A program made the translations under genes and the position numbers. The notes under the pieces were generated by a model, which was given only the letters and a program-made list of their open reading frames with translations, was not told where the DNA came from and ran no database searches. From Janthinobacterium sp. BJB426 (GTDB taxonomy: Bacteria > Pseudomonadota > Gammaproteobacteria > Burkholderiales > Burkholderiaceae_D), in assembly GCF_002735705.1 (NCBI RefSeq), contig NZ_PDZL01000002.1, positions 186,001 through 250,000 on the forward strand: a stretch of 64,000 nucleotides of DNA, given 5' to 3'. Numbering within the stretch: position 1 is the stretch's first letter; every line of letters begins with the position of its first letter. Shown piece after piece: positions 46,508-54,130 of this stretch.

Positions 46508-48085
46508 TCAGGCCGCCAGGCGCAGCGGTCCGCTGGCCGGCTTGGCCAGTTTAAAAATGCCCACTTCCTGTTCCAGCTGCGCCGCCTGCTGCTGCAATTC
46601 GTGCGCGGCGGCCGCCGCCTGCTCGACGAGGGCCGCGTTTTGCTGGGTCACCCTGTCCATGTCGACGATGGCGCGGTTGACTTGCTCGATGCCGGCACCC
46701 TGCTCCTGCGTGGCGTGGCTGATCTCGGCCATGATGCCCGTCACCCTGCCGATGCCGGCCACCACGTCGTGCATGGTGGCGCCCGCCTGCTCGACGAGCA
46801 AGGTTCCCGTGCCTACCTTGCTGACGGAATCGTCGATCAGCAGCTTGATTTCGCGCGCGGCGGCGCTTGAACGTTGCGCCAGGTTGCGCACTTCCGTGGC
46901 GACGACGGCGAAACCGCGTCCCTGCTCGCCAGCGCGCGCCGCTTCCACGGCCGCGTTCAATGCCAAAATATTCGTCTGGAAAGCAATGCTGTCGATCACG
47001 CCGATGATATCGACGATCTTGTTCGACGAAGCATTGATCAGGCCCATGGTGTGCACCACTTCGGCCACCGCCTTGCCGCCCTGCTCCGACACCTTCGACG
47101 CTTCGCGCGCCAGATGGTTCGCCTGTTGCGCGTTGTCCGCATTCTGGCGCACGGTGGAAATCAGTTCTTCCATCGATGAGGCCACTTCTTCCAGCGAGCC
47201 CGCCTGCTGCTCCGTGCGCTGCGACAGGTCGCGGTTGCCCGTGGCGATCTCGGTCGAGGCCGTGGCGATGCTTTCCGTTCCGTGGCGCACCTTGCCGACG
47301 ATGGTGGCCAGGTTGTCGCGCATGGTCTTGATCGCGAACAATAAACTGCTGTCGTCGCCGTGGCGCGTGTGCACGTCGATGGCCAGTTCACCGAGCGCGA
47401 TGCGCCCGGCGATCGTGGCCGCATACGCCGGTTCGCCGCCCAGCTGACGCAGCAGGCCGCGCGTGATGACGGTGGCGACCGCAATGCAAATGAGCACGCT
47501 GAGGGCAGCCAGCACGCCGATCCAGCGCAGCGACTGGCCGTAAATGGCGCGCGCGGCCACGCTGGCCTGCTCCGATTCGCGCTGCACGTTTTTCAGCACC
47601 GTATCGATATCGGCGACGATCTGGCGCCGCAGGGGGCTGCACTCCTCGACGAGGAAGGTGCCGTACTGTTCCATCTGCCCCGTGGCGCGGAACTGGCGCG
47701 GACGCTGCAATTCCTGCGCCATGGTTTTCAGGCCCGTGCTGACTTTCTCGAATTGCGCATCGCCGGCGAACTGCGGCGCCAGGCGCGCCAGCGCTTCCAG
47801 GTACAGCGCTTTCTGGCTGTCGAGGATGGCCAACTCTTTCTCGGCGGCAGCCTGGTCATGGAAGATATACGCGTTGCGGGCGGCCAGGCCCGTCTGGTCG
47901 AGCGCTTCGCGCGCCACGTACAGCGGTTCGAGTTTTTCCAGCTGGACTTTTTCTTGCGCGTCCATGGCGCCGGAGATGGCGCCGATACGCAGCAGCGCGA
48001 AGGCCGCCAGCACCAGCATCAGTACCACCAGCAGCCCGAAGCCTGCGCTCAGGCGCGCGCCTATCGTCAAACGATTGAATGACAT
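46508..48085 (-). CDS. Methyl-accepting chemotaxis protein
   Basis: A 525-aa chemoreceptor. One transmembrane segment near residues 12-32 precedes a periplasmic four-helix-bundle sensor with a [15 protein letters not shown] region; a second segment (about 190-210) leads to a HAMP domain and the signalling domain, whose hairpin tip reads [20 protein letters not shown]. Methylation-region glutamines and glutamates flank the tip. The receptor lacks the C-terminal pentapeptide for CheR/CheB. The ATG of MSFNRL is used; a second ATG lies immediately upstream. Confidence 0.95.
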   Translation of the reverse strand: MSFNRLTIGARLSAGFGLLVVLMLVLAAFALLRIGAISGAMDAQEKVQLEKLEPLYVAREALDQTGLAARNAYIFHDQAAAEKELAILDSQKALYLEALARLAPQFAGDAQFEKVSTGLKTMAQELQRPRQFRATGQMEQYGTFLVEECSPLRRQIVADIDTVLKNVQRESEQASVAARAIYGQSLRWIGVLAALSVLICIAVATVITRGLLRQLGGEPAYAATIAGRIALGELAIDVHTRHGDDSSLLFAIKTMRDNLATIVGKVRHGTESIATASTEIATGNRDLSQRTEQQAGSLEEVASSMEELISTVRQNADNAQQANHLAREASKVSEQGGKAVAEVVHTMGLINASSNKIVDIIGVIDSIAFQTNILALNAAVEAARAGEQGRGFAVVATEVRNLAQRSSAAAREIKLLIDDSVSKVGTGTLLVEQAGATMHDVVAGIGRVTGIMAEISHATQEQGAGIEQVNRAIVDMDRVTQQNAALVEQAAAAAHELQQQAAQLEQEVGIFKLAKPASGPLRLAA

Positions 48086-48354
48086 CATTGTTGTTATTGC
48101 CCTGTAATAAAGTTGATTGTTGCCGGTTCCGCTAGAACCAGCGATCTGCTCGCCGTCGTGTTGCCTTTCCTGCATGGCGCAGGATGGGTCTCTAACTGGC
48201 GTTTTTTGGGCAGTCAGCTTCTAATTTCGGGCAATGCTGGCGTGCGGGAATTATCCCTACGCCATACAACAGCACACTGAATTATAAGCGAACAGCGTTA
48301 TGGATGATTCCACGTGTCCACTTTTAGTGCCTTGACGCATATCAAAAAAGACAA

Positions 48355-48789
48355 TTAACTGTTGCCAGGGGTATCGATGACGGCCATGGTGATGCGCGAA
48401 ATGCAGCATAATTTGCCGTCGTCGTCGGTGATGCGGATTTCCCAGACCTGGCTGGTGCGGCCCCGGTGGATCGGCGTGGCGCGCCCCGTCACCTGGCCGC
48501 CGCGCACGCCGCGCAGGTGGTTGGCGTTGATTTCCTGGCCCACGCTCACGTGCCGGCAGGAATCGAGGCAGGCATTCGCGGCCATGCTGCCCAGGGTTTC
48601 GGCCAACAAGACGGAAGCGCCGCCATGCAGCAGTTTAAAAGGCTGCATGGTGCGGTGGTCGACGGGCATGGTCGCCTCGATCCAGTCGGGGCCGAAAGCC
48701 GTGAATGCGATGCCCAGGTGGCGCATGGCCGTGCCTACACTGGCGGCGTTGAGGGTGGCCAGGTCAAGCGGTGCGTGCCAGATTTCCAT
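48355..48789 (-). CDS. Hotdog-fold thioesterase (PaaI/MenI type)
   Basis: A 144-aa hotdog thioesterase. The key segment is PFKLLHGGASVLLAETLGS, with the HGG-x-E arrangement of the YdiI/MenI and EntH group. It hydrolyses acyl-CoA or aryl-CoA thioesters in the cytoplasm; the physiological substrate is not evident, as no phenylacetate, menaquinone or siderophore genes adjoin it. It is a stand-alone gene diverging from lpxO. Confidence 0.85.
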   Translation of the reverse strand: MEIWHAPLDLATLNAASVGTAMRHLGIAFTAFGPDWIEATMPVDHRTMQPFKLLHGGASVLLAETLGSMAANACLDSCRHVSVGQEINANHLRGVRGGQVTGRATPIHRGRTSQVWEIRITDDDGKLCCISRITMAVIDTPGNS

Positions 48790-48931
48790 TGTTGCCTCTT
48801 CAGTGATGAAATAAAGCTATTGTAGGACAGAGTGCCAGCGCGCGCCGCTTCATCGTTCCTTCACCGTGGCACGGGGTGGCGATGGCATTAACTGGTTATA
48901 ATTGCCCCATTCTTAAAAAACGAGGTTGTGT

Positions 48932-49831
48932 ATGAAGTGGGCCTTGCTGGGCATTTTTGTGTTTTCTGTTTTACATATTCATTTTCGTGGCAAGGTACGC
49001 CTGCCGTTCCGCCGCCAGATCTTCGATCACTCCTCGTTCATGGCGCCGTTGAACCTGTTCATGCACACCTTTTCCAAGGTACCGGCCACGCCATATCTTT
49101 CCGTCGATCAATTTCCGGAACTGGCGCCGCTGCAGCAAAACTGGCAGATCATCCGCGATGAAGCGCTGCGCATGCAGGAAATGAAAAAGATCAAGGCGGC
49201 CGAAAAGAACAATGACGTGGGCTTCAATTCCTTCTTCAAATATGGCTGGAAACGTTTCTACCTGAAATGGTATGACGCGAACCACCCGTCGGCGCAGCAG
49301 ATGTGCCCGCAAACCTATGCGCTGCTGCAATCGATTCCGTCGATCAAGGCGGCCATGTTCGCGGAACTGCCGCAAGGCGGCAAGCTCAACCCGCACCGCG
49401 ACCCGTTCGCCGGCTCCCTGCGCTACCATCTGGGCTTGCAAACGCCGAATGACGACCGCTGCTTCATCGACGTCGACGGCGAGCGCCACAGCTGGCGCGA
49501 TGGCCAGGCCGTGATGTTCGATGAAACGTATATCCATTGGGCCCGCAACGATGCCGACAGCGACCGCATCATCCTGTTCTGCGACATCGAACGCCCGATG
49601 CGCTACCGCTGGGCGCAAGGCTTGAACCGCTGGCTGGGGCGCACTCTGATGACGGCCGCCGCCTCGCCGAACGAGCTGGGCGACCAGGTCGGCGGCGTGA
49701 GCAAGCTGTTCCAGATTTCCTGGACCATGGGCCAGTACCGCCGCCGCTTCAAGGCGTGGAACAAGACGGCCTACCAGGTCACCCGCGTGGCGCTGGTGGT
49801 CGGCATCATCGCGCTGATCTACTTTATCTAG
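48932..49831 (+). CDS. lpxO: Lipid A 2-hydroxylase LpxO-like
   Basis: A 299-aa Fe(II)/2-oxoglutarate-dependent hydroxylase of the aspartyl/asparaginyl beta-hydroxylase family. The N-terminal hydrophobic helix anchors it to the inner membrane. Metal ligands are H155 and D157 (in HRDPFAG) and H202; R212 would hold 2-oxoglutarate. It should 2-hydroxylate the secondary acyl chain of lipid A. The ATG at 48932 is preferred because an AACGAGG ribosome site lies at the right distance. A strong terminator follows. Confidence 0.85.
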   Translation: MKWALLGIFVFSVLHIHFRGKVRLPFRRQIFDHSSFMAPLNLFMHTFSKVPATPYLSVDQFPELAPLQQNWQIIRDEALRMQEMKKIKAAEKNNDVGFNSFFKYGWKRFYLKWYDANHPSAQQMCPQTYALLQSIPSIKAAMFAELPQGGKLNPHRDPFAGSLRYHLGLQTPNDDRCFIDVDGERHSWRDGQAVMFDETYIHWARNDADSDRIILFCDIERPMRYRWAQGLNRWLGRTLMTAAASPNELGDQVGGVSKLFQISWTMGQYRRRFKAWNKTAYQVTRVALVVGIIALIYFI

Positions 49832-49853
49832 ACGCCGGCATCGCCTCGTTGAT

Positions 49854-49880
49854 AAAAACCGCCTTCGGGCGGTTTTTTTT
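49854..49880 (+). terminator. Rho-independent terminator after lpxO
   Basis: A CCGCC/GGCGG stem with a TTCG tetraloop, preceded by A5 and followed by T8. This is a textbook intrinsic terminator, 23 bp after the lpxO stop. The A-run makes it able to work in both directions. Confidence 0.95.
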
Positions 49881-49916
49881 ATAATGAGGTGCCACTGACG
49901 AGGAGAATGTTGAAAA

Positions 49917-50330
49917 ATGACCGAACGTGACCGCAAGTACGATATCCAGATCGGCGATGAGACATGGATCGAGTTCATCAGCATTGACGGCCGCTATGAC
50001 CAGGCCATCGACATCGATGCCCTGCTGGACGGGCTGTGGCCGCTGATCTGCCGCCTGGAAACCCATTGCGACGCCGGCTGTTGCGGCATCGATGCCTTCG
50101 ATTTCACGTGCGAAAGTATCGATACGGCGCTGCTTGAGCTTGACCGCGCGCCACTGCATGCCGCCTGCGCGCAAGCCCGCAGTGCCGTGGCAGCGGCCGC
50201 CAGCGACATATTCATCAGCAACACGATGAATCACATTGCCGATAAACGCGTGTTCCTGCAATTGCTCGAGCATCTCGAGCGCTGCACGGCGGCCCCTGAA
50301 ACGGGCCAGCCGGCAAGCCAGCCGCGCTGA
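49917..50330 (+). CDS. Hypothetical protein, 137 aa (DUF6331-like)
   Basis: A soluble protein with a conserved-looking core: [20 protein letters not shown]. That stretch, with its His and three cysteines, is as I remember the DUF6331 family, whose function is not known; the cysteines and histidine could bind a metal. It stands alone between the lpxO terminator and the carbonic anhydrase gene, 43 bp upstream of the latter, and may be co-transcribed with it. Confidence 0.65.
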   Translation: MTERDRKYDIQIGDETWIEFISIDGRYDQAIDIDALLDGLWPLICRLETHCDAGCCGIDAFDFTCESIDTALLELDRAPLHAACAQARSAVAAAASDIFISNTMNHIADKRVFLQLLEHLERCTAAPETGQPASQPR

Positions 50331-50373
50331 CATCGGCGATAATACGGGCTCACACCACTCTTTTCTTTTATTT

Positions 50374-51006
50374 ATGCGCGACATCATTGCCGGATTTCTA
50401 CGTTTCCAGAAGGAAGTCTTTCCTGAACGCCGAGAGCTGTTCAAGACACTGGCGACAGGACAGACGCCGAAAGCCTTGTTCATTTCCTGCTCCGACAGCC
50501 GCATGGTGCCGGAACTGGTGACGCAGCGTGAACCTGGCGAACTGTTCGTGATCCGCAACGCGGGCAACATCGTGCCTTCGTTTGGCCCGGAACCGGGCGG
50601 CGTAAGCGCGTCCGTCGAATTTGCCGTGGCCGCCCTGAATGTGACGGACATCGTCATTTGCGGCCACTCCGATTGCGGCGCGATGAAGGCCATCGCCACC
50701 TGCACCTGCCTCGATCACATGCCGGCGGTCAAGAACTGGCTGCGGCACGCGGATGCGGCGCGCATGATCAATGAGTCGATCGAGCATGCGACAGAACAGG
50801 ATCGCATCGACGGCATGGTGCGGGCCAACGTGGTGGCGCAACTCAACAACATCCGCACCCACCCTTCGGTGGCGCTGGGCATCACGCAAAAACGCCTGAC
50901 CCTGCATGGCTGGGTCTACGACATCGAAAATGGCTCGCTCGACGCGCTCGACGAGGCTACCGGCCAGTTTGTCCCGCTGGCGGAACATCCGGCGTCGAAG
51001 ATGTAA
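50374..51006 (+). CDS. can: Beta-class carbonic anhydrase
   Basis: A 210-aa beta carbonic anhydrase. Zinc ligands are C39, H98 and C101, in the motifs SCSDSRM (C39, with D41 and R43 forming the catalytic dyad) and GHSDCGAM. It interconverts CO2 and bicarbonate in the cytoplasm. The gene is intact; the IS66-derived element inserted right at its 3' end, and the 8-bp target duplication contains its TAA stop, so the coding sequence was not changed. Confidence 0.9.
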   Translation: MRDIIAGFLRFQKEVFPERRELFKTLATGQTPKALFISCSDSRMVPELVTQREPGELFVIRNAGNIVPSFGPEPGGVSASVEFAVAALNVTDIVICGHSDCGAMKAIATCTCLDHMPAVKNWLRHADAARMINESIEHATEQDRIDGMVRANVVAQLNNIRTHPSVALGITQKRLTLHGWVYDIENGSLDALDEATGQFVPLAEHPASKM

Positions 51007-51007
51007 G
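51000..51007. repeat. Target-site duplication, left copy
   Basis: The octamer GATGTAAG is repeated exactly at 54025-54032, on the other side of the IS66-derived element. Eight bases is the duplication length made by IS66-family transposases. The TAA of the carbonic anhydrase gene lies inside it. Confidence 0.85.
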
Positions 51008-51029
51008 GTAAACGTCGGCACACCACCGT
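51008..51029 (+). repeat. Left terminal inverted repeat of the IS66 element
   Basis: Starts GTAAACGTCGG. It matches the right terminal repeat at 17 of 22 positions, and the GTAA start is typical of IS66 ends. Confidence 0.75.
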
Positions 51030-51079
51030 CTTCCCTTGAGCACCGCGTCGCTCCATGATTGAATTTGGGACGCAAATTG

Positions 51080-51111
51080 ATTGTGTCCACAAATTTATTT
51101 ATGGACACAAT
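51080..51111 (+). promoter_or_regulatory. tnpA: Hairpin covering the tnpA start codon
   Basis: Perfect 10-bp arms ATTGTGTCCA (51080-51089) and TGGACACAAT (51102-51111) enclose a 12-nt AT-rich loop. The ATG at 51101-51103 lies at the loop/stem edge, and no ribosome-binding sequence is seen nearby. It could hold down translation or serve as a DNA operator for TnpA. Confidence 0.55.
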
Positions 51112-51487
51112 AATTCAACCAGTCCCAACCAGCGCGAAACGCGGCCCGTATCGCCAGCACAGCGATGAATTCAAGCGTGCCGCTGTGGCGCGTACTCAGG
51201 TTGATAGGGCATCCGTTTCGCTGCTTGCCCGCGATCTGAAGATCAACACCAATCAGCTGTTCAGTTGGCGCAAGCGCTTCGGCGACGAGACGCTTGCTGC
51301 TAGTGCTAGCACTGCGCCAAGTCAACTGGTGGCAGTCACAGTGCTAAACACACCGGTGGCGGCCTCATCGGCCGCCAGCGTCTCGTCCGGCATGATCGTG
51401 GTCAACTTGGGCCAGGCCCAGCTGCGTTTGGAAGACCAGATCGACGCGGCCACGCTGACGCTGTTGCTGGCACGGCGGCTGCCATGA
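51101..51487 (+). CDS. tnpA: IS66 accessory protein TnpA
   Basis: A 128-aa DNA-binding protein of the IS66 TnpA type. The helix-turn-helix region reads YRQHSDEFKRAAVARTQ and later ASVSLLARDLKINTNQLFSW, followed by WRKRF. The full gene looks intact. The ATG at 51101 is chosen; the open frame runs further upstream but that part does not fit the family. Its stop overlaps the tnpB start (ATGA at 51484-51487), the normal coupling in IS66 elements. The start codon is within a 10-bp hairpin stem, described separately. Confidence 0.85.
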   Translation: MDTIIQPVPTSAKRGPYRQHSDEFKRAAVARTQVDRASVSLLARDLKINTNQLFSWRKRFGDETLAASASTAPSQLVAVTVLNTPVAASSAASVSSGMIVVNLGQAQLRLEDQIDAATLTLLLARRLP

Positions 51488-51598
51488 TCGGTTTGTCAGC
51501 AGGCACGAAGATATGGCTGGCCGCCAGCGTACCGACATGCGCGCCGGCATGAACGGTCTGGCGGCGAAGGCGCAGAAGGCGCTCGCCGAATATCCAAC
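51484..51598 (+). pseudogene. tnpB: IS66 tnpB fragment, frameshifted
   Basis: It begins MIGLSAGTKIWLAAS as in IS66 TnpB (Orf2). Near 51529-51533 a one-base loss shifts the frame; in the next frame the TnpB sequence goes on as TDMRAGMNGLAAKAQKALAE. It then stops matching and runs straight into tnpC sequence at about 51599. About 37 of the normal ~115 residues remain, so no functional TnpB is made. Confidence 0.8.
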
Positions 51599-51745
51599 AA
51601 CTCGGCGGCCGAATGGGCGCTGCGCGGCATCGCCATCGGCCGCCGCAATTACCTGTTTACCGGTGCCGACACCGGCGGCGAGCGCGCCGCTGCGATGTAC
51701 TCGCTGATCGGCACAGCCAAGCTGTACGGAAAAAATGGGCGCTAA
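51599..51745 (+). pseudogene. tnpC: IS66 transposase TnpC internal fragment
   Basis: The frame beginning NSAAEWALRGIAIGRRNYLF and then TGADTGGERAAAMYSLIGTA is the conserved C-terminal region of IS66 TnpC transposases. It has no start and follows the tnpB fragment directly, marking a deletion of the rest of tnpB and about 90% of tnpC. It ends after GTAKLYG in foreign sequence and a stop, where the cargo begins. Confidence 0.85.
51710..51729 (+). repeat. Left copy of 20-bp imperfect direct repeat bounding the cargo
   Basis: These 20 bases, coding GTAKLYG in the left tnpC fragment, match 53812-53831 (GTARLNG in the right fragment) at 16 of 20 positions. They mark the same place in two tnpC sequences and bracket the cargo genes. 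Confidence 0.6.
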
Positions 51746-51880
51746 GCCGATTCAGACCGTACCCCTGTAGCCGACGTGTCACTGTTGGCCCCACCACCAA
51801 CCAGAAACATTTCCTCTTATTTCGCCGATAACATTCATAAATAAGCTATATTGCTTAGGCAAATAAAATGTTGGAATTCT

Positions 51881-52498
51881 ATGGCCGGTGAAATCATAAG
51901 GAAGGGCGACCCCACAAGCCATGGTGGCGTTGTTCTAGAAGGGTCCATGACGGACATATGCATGGGCCAGCCCATTGCTTTTTTTGGACACAAAGTCCAC
52001 TGCCCCAAGTGCAAAGGTGTTTTCCCTATTGTGGAGGGCGTGCCAACAACGACCTTTTACGGGAAAGGCGTAGCCTTGGCAGGCATGAAGACCTCTTGTG
52101 GCGCAATCCTGATCGCCACCCAGTTTTCCGACACTGTGGAATATGGCAGTGGCGCTGCGCCGCGAGCAATCTGCCCTTCGACCGCAGCCATGCGCACAGC
52201 CTTTGCCGCAGCCCTCGATGGAACATTAGCCACTCCGCCGACGAGCGACGATCACGATGACCACAAATATGACCTCGCCTTCCACGTACAGGATGAATCG
52301 ACTGGACAGGCGCTTACGAATACACGCTATCGCATCACCCTGGACGACGGTACTGAGCTTATCGGTACCACTGACACTGGGGGCATGACCGAAAAAGCAT
52401 GCTCGGACCATCCACAAAACGTGACGATAGAAGTACCATATTATGACCACGACAGCCCCCCTCACACCGACCACGAACACTACGCCTGCGACTGTTAG
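51881..52498 (+). CDS. PAAR-domain protein with C-terminal extension
   Basis: A 205-aa protein. Residues 1 to about 90 form a PAAR domain (IIRKGDPTSHGGVVLEGS, a PTTTFYGKGVALAGMKTSCG stretch and GAILIATQF), the sharp tip that caps the VgrG spike of type VI secretion systems. The C-terminal half has a beta-sandwich look (VQDESTGQALTNTRY, then LIGTTDTGG) and ends His/Cys-rich (HYACDC), possibly binding metal. The ATG of MAGEI is used. An AT-rich stretch upstream is a likely promoter. The next gene starts 56 bp before its stop. Confidence 0.85.
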   Translation: MAGEIIRKGDPTSHGGVVLEGSMTDICMGQPIAFFGHKVHCPKCKGVFPIVEGVPTTTFYGKGVALAGMKTSCGAILIATQFSDTVEYGSGAAPRAICPSTAAMRTAFAAALDGTLATPPTSDDHDDHKYDLAFHVQDESTGQALTNTRYRITLDDGTELIGTTDTGGMTEKACSDHPQNVTIEVPYYDHDSPPHTDHEHYACDC

Positions 52499-53069
52499 CG
52501 TAACGCCTGAGCTTAGCGGTGCTGTGTGGTGCAACCGCTTCCCAGGTAGCCGCGAAACATCAGCTCTCAAGCCCGACTTCCGGAGTAACTGTAATGCCTT
52601 TATTGCGGCAATCGAGGCGGCCGGTGGCGTCAAAAACATCGCCGCAACCTACAGGCCGCCCGAGCGCGCATATCTCATGCACTGGGCGCATAGGATTGTA
52701 AAGAACGGTTTCGATCCGACAATGGTACCGTCCATGGCCGGCGTCAACATCAAATGGGACCACCCCACACTGGAGGCTTCCGTGAGCGCGGCGCGCCAGA
52801 TGTCGGCAGGGTACGGTATCGGAGGGTTGGCCGCGAACACACCGCCAGCCCTAAACACCTTGCATACAAGTCGTGAGGCGATCGACATGTCAATTACCTG
52901 GACCGGCACTCTGAATATCGCCAACAAGGACGGCTCGATCACGGAGATCAACACCACGCCGCGCACGGGCATGAACTTGCAGCTCAAAGCAGTTGGGTTG
53001 ACTTATGGCGTTAAAAAATACGTTGGCGGAAATGCCGATAAACCGCACTGGTCAACTACAGGACATTAA
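52443..53069 (+). CDS. Putative T6SS effector: M15-like peptidoglycan peptidase
   Basis: A 208-aa protein with no signal peptide. The C-terminal part has LHTSREAIDMSITW, placing H141 and D148 at the same H-x6-D spacing as the SxHxxGxAxD zinc motif of M15 peptidases, and PHWS with H202 as the third ligand. This is the pattern of D,D- or L,D-peptidases that cut peptidoglycan crosslinks. Placed behind a PAAR gene, with a secreted protein gene after it, it reads as a toxic effector delivered to a rival's periplasm. The effector role is inferred; the zinc motif is visible. It overlaps the PAAR gene by 56 bp. Confidence 0.7.
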   Translation: MTTTAPLTPTTNTTPATVSVTPELSGAVWCNRFPGSRETSALKPDFRSNCNAFIAAIEAAGGVKNIAATYRPPERAYLMHWAHRIVKNGFDPTMVPSMAGVNIKWDHPTLEASVSAARQMSAGYGIGGLAANTPPALNTLHTSREAIDMSITWTGTLNIANKDGSITEINTTPRTGMNLQLKAVGLTYGVKKYVGGNADKPHWSTTGH

Positions 53070-53070
53070 T

Positions 53071-53574
53071 ATGAAATTTTTCGCCGCCTTTCTGATCGCC
53101 GCATGTCTCCTGCCGACGGCGCACGCTGTAGAGTCCGTGCCGGCGCGCTTGATTGGCTACTACTCGAATATGCAGACCGAAGGCGCTGACGATCCACATT
53201 TTGTCTCCGGATACGACATCGTGCTTTACCAACGCGTAGCGGAAACGATAGGCCATGTCGCTGTCGCCATCGGCACCTCCGAACCAGTCAGAGCCACCAT
53301 CAAAGAGATGACATACGATTCGAAGAAAAAAGTGCTGACCTTCACCGCCGAGTACTCCAGCGGCCTGGCCACCAATCCTGTGAAAGGAGCGCCCGACCGC
53401 GAAGCTTTGCAAGTGCTCATCTTCAGCGGCGTCGTGCGTCCGCAGTCGATCTCGGGAAAAGTGGGCATCAAAGATTTCTACTGCGGTCAATGCAGGCCGG
53501 TGTTCAAGCGCGTGACACTCAAACGTATCATTGAAATGGGGCGCACGGGCGAATTACGGGCCATCCCGTTATAG
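53071..53574 (+). CDS. Secreted protein, probable immunity protein for the effector
   Basis: A 167-aa product with a clear signal peptide (MKFFAAFLIAACLLPTAHA), hence periplasmic, the place where a peptidoglycan-cutting effector would act. The mature part has two cysteines (FYCGQC) and no known motif. The start is the ATG at 53071, which follows the effector stop by one base and has AGGA upstream; an in-frame start inside the effector is less likely. Gene order and location are those of an effector-immunity pair; the immunity role is not shown by sequence itself. Confidence 0.65.
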   Translation: MKFFAAFLIAACLLPTAHAVESVPARLIGYYSNMQTEGADDPHFVSGYDIVLYQRVAETIGHVAVAIGTSEPVRATIKEMTYDSKKKVLTFTAEYSSGLATNPVKGAPDREALQVLIFSGVVRPQSISGKVGIKDFYCGQCRPVFKRVTLKRIIEMGRTGELRAIPL

Positions 53575-53805
53575 TCGCCTGAGCACTTGGGCCGACTGGA
53601 GATGCATCAATCTGAAAAGAGATTACGTCTGGGCTTCAGAACACCTTGGTTGACGAACACAAATATCGGACACTGCGGTATTCAGGGATAAGTTATGAGG
53701 TTTAGCGCCCAATTTTTTCCGTTTTCCCTCTACCCCACATCGCGCTTCAGAATCCTGGCATGAGCGCAGTTGGGGCCGGCAAGTTGGCCATCGCCACGCA
53801 GAACC
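53575..53805. other. Region between immunity gene and tnpC remnant
   Basis: 231 bp with mixed composition and no convincing gene. A short T-run (around 53710) may help end transcription of the cargo. Nothing else is recognised. Confidence 0.35.
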
Positions 53806-53943
53806 ATGACCGGCACGGCCAGACTGAACGGTGTCGACCCCGAAGCCTGGTTGCGTCACGTGCTGAAGCATATCGCCGATCATCCCGTCAACCGGGTCGA
53901 TGAGTTCTTACCCTGGAACAGCAACATGTCAGCAGCTCTTTAA
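53806..53943 (+). pseudogene. tnpC: IS66 TnpC C-terminal remnant
   Basis: An open stretch coding [19 protein letters not shown], then [17 protein letters not shown], and ending in a stop at 53941-53943. This is the exact C terminus of IS66 TnpC. It begins with the same GTA-x-L motif with which the left tnpC fragment ends, but differs at the DNA level, so it is not just the other half of the same gene cleanly split. About 80 bp separate it from the right inverted repeat, as usual in IS66. Confidence 0.85.
53812..53831 (+). repeat. Right copy of 20-bp imperfect direct repeat bounding the cargo
   Basis: Partner of 51710-51729; 16 of 20 bases match. It codes GTARLNG in the right-hand tnpC remnant. 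Confidence 0.6.
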
Positions 53944-54002
53944 GATACGCCGCTTCCCAGCGGTGCGATCGCATCATCGATCAATTTGCCATGGCATTCA
54001 AT

Positions 54003-54024
54003 ACGGCGCTGACCCGACGCTTAC
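54003..54024 (-). repeat. Right terminal inverted repeat of the IS66 element
   Basis: Read inward on the minus strand it starts GTAAGCGTCGG and agrees with the left end at 17 of 22 positions. Confidence 0.75.
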
Positions 54025-54032
54025 GATGTAAG
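54025..54032. repeat. Target-site duplication, right copy
   Basis: GATGTAAG, identical to 51000-51007. Its presence shows the element entered as one unit with these ends. Confidence 0.85.
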
Positions 54033-54130
54033 CGCAGCAAGCCCTCGTTCAGGCGCAAGTTGCGCTTGACCTTATCAAGGCGGGAAGGTTCAAGGTAGCG
54101 GTATTCAAGCGACATCAAGGAGAATCCCGC

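Larger units (their letters stand above)
51008..54024. mobile_element. IS66-family element carrying a PAAR-effector-immunity cassette
   Basis: The left end begins GTAAACGTCGG and the right end, read inward on the other strand, begins GTAAGCGTCGG; 17 of the first 22 bases agree. Exact 8-bp duplications flank it. Inside are tnpA, a broken tnpB fused to a tnpC fragment, three cargo genes, and the last codons of another tnpC. Total length 3017 bp. It cannot transpose on its own since tnpC is nearly all missing, but its ends could be used by an intact IS66 elsewhere. What is inferred: that the cargo replaced the transposase genes; what is seen: ends, duplication, fragments and cargo. Confidence 0.85.

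Noticed and set aside
53623-53883. 86-codon minus-strand open frame inside the IS66 element
   Set aside because: It runs across the tnpC remnant in antisense and has no ribosome site or protein-like pattern.
54018-54034. CGCTTAC-GAT-GTAAGCG palindrome taken at first for an operator upstream of fdx
   Set aside because: It is explained by the right end of the IS66 element meeting its target duplication.
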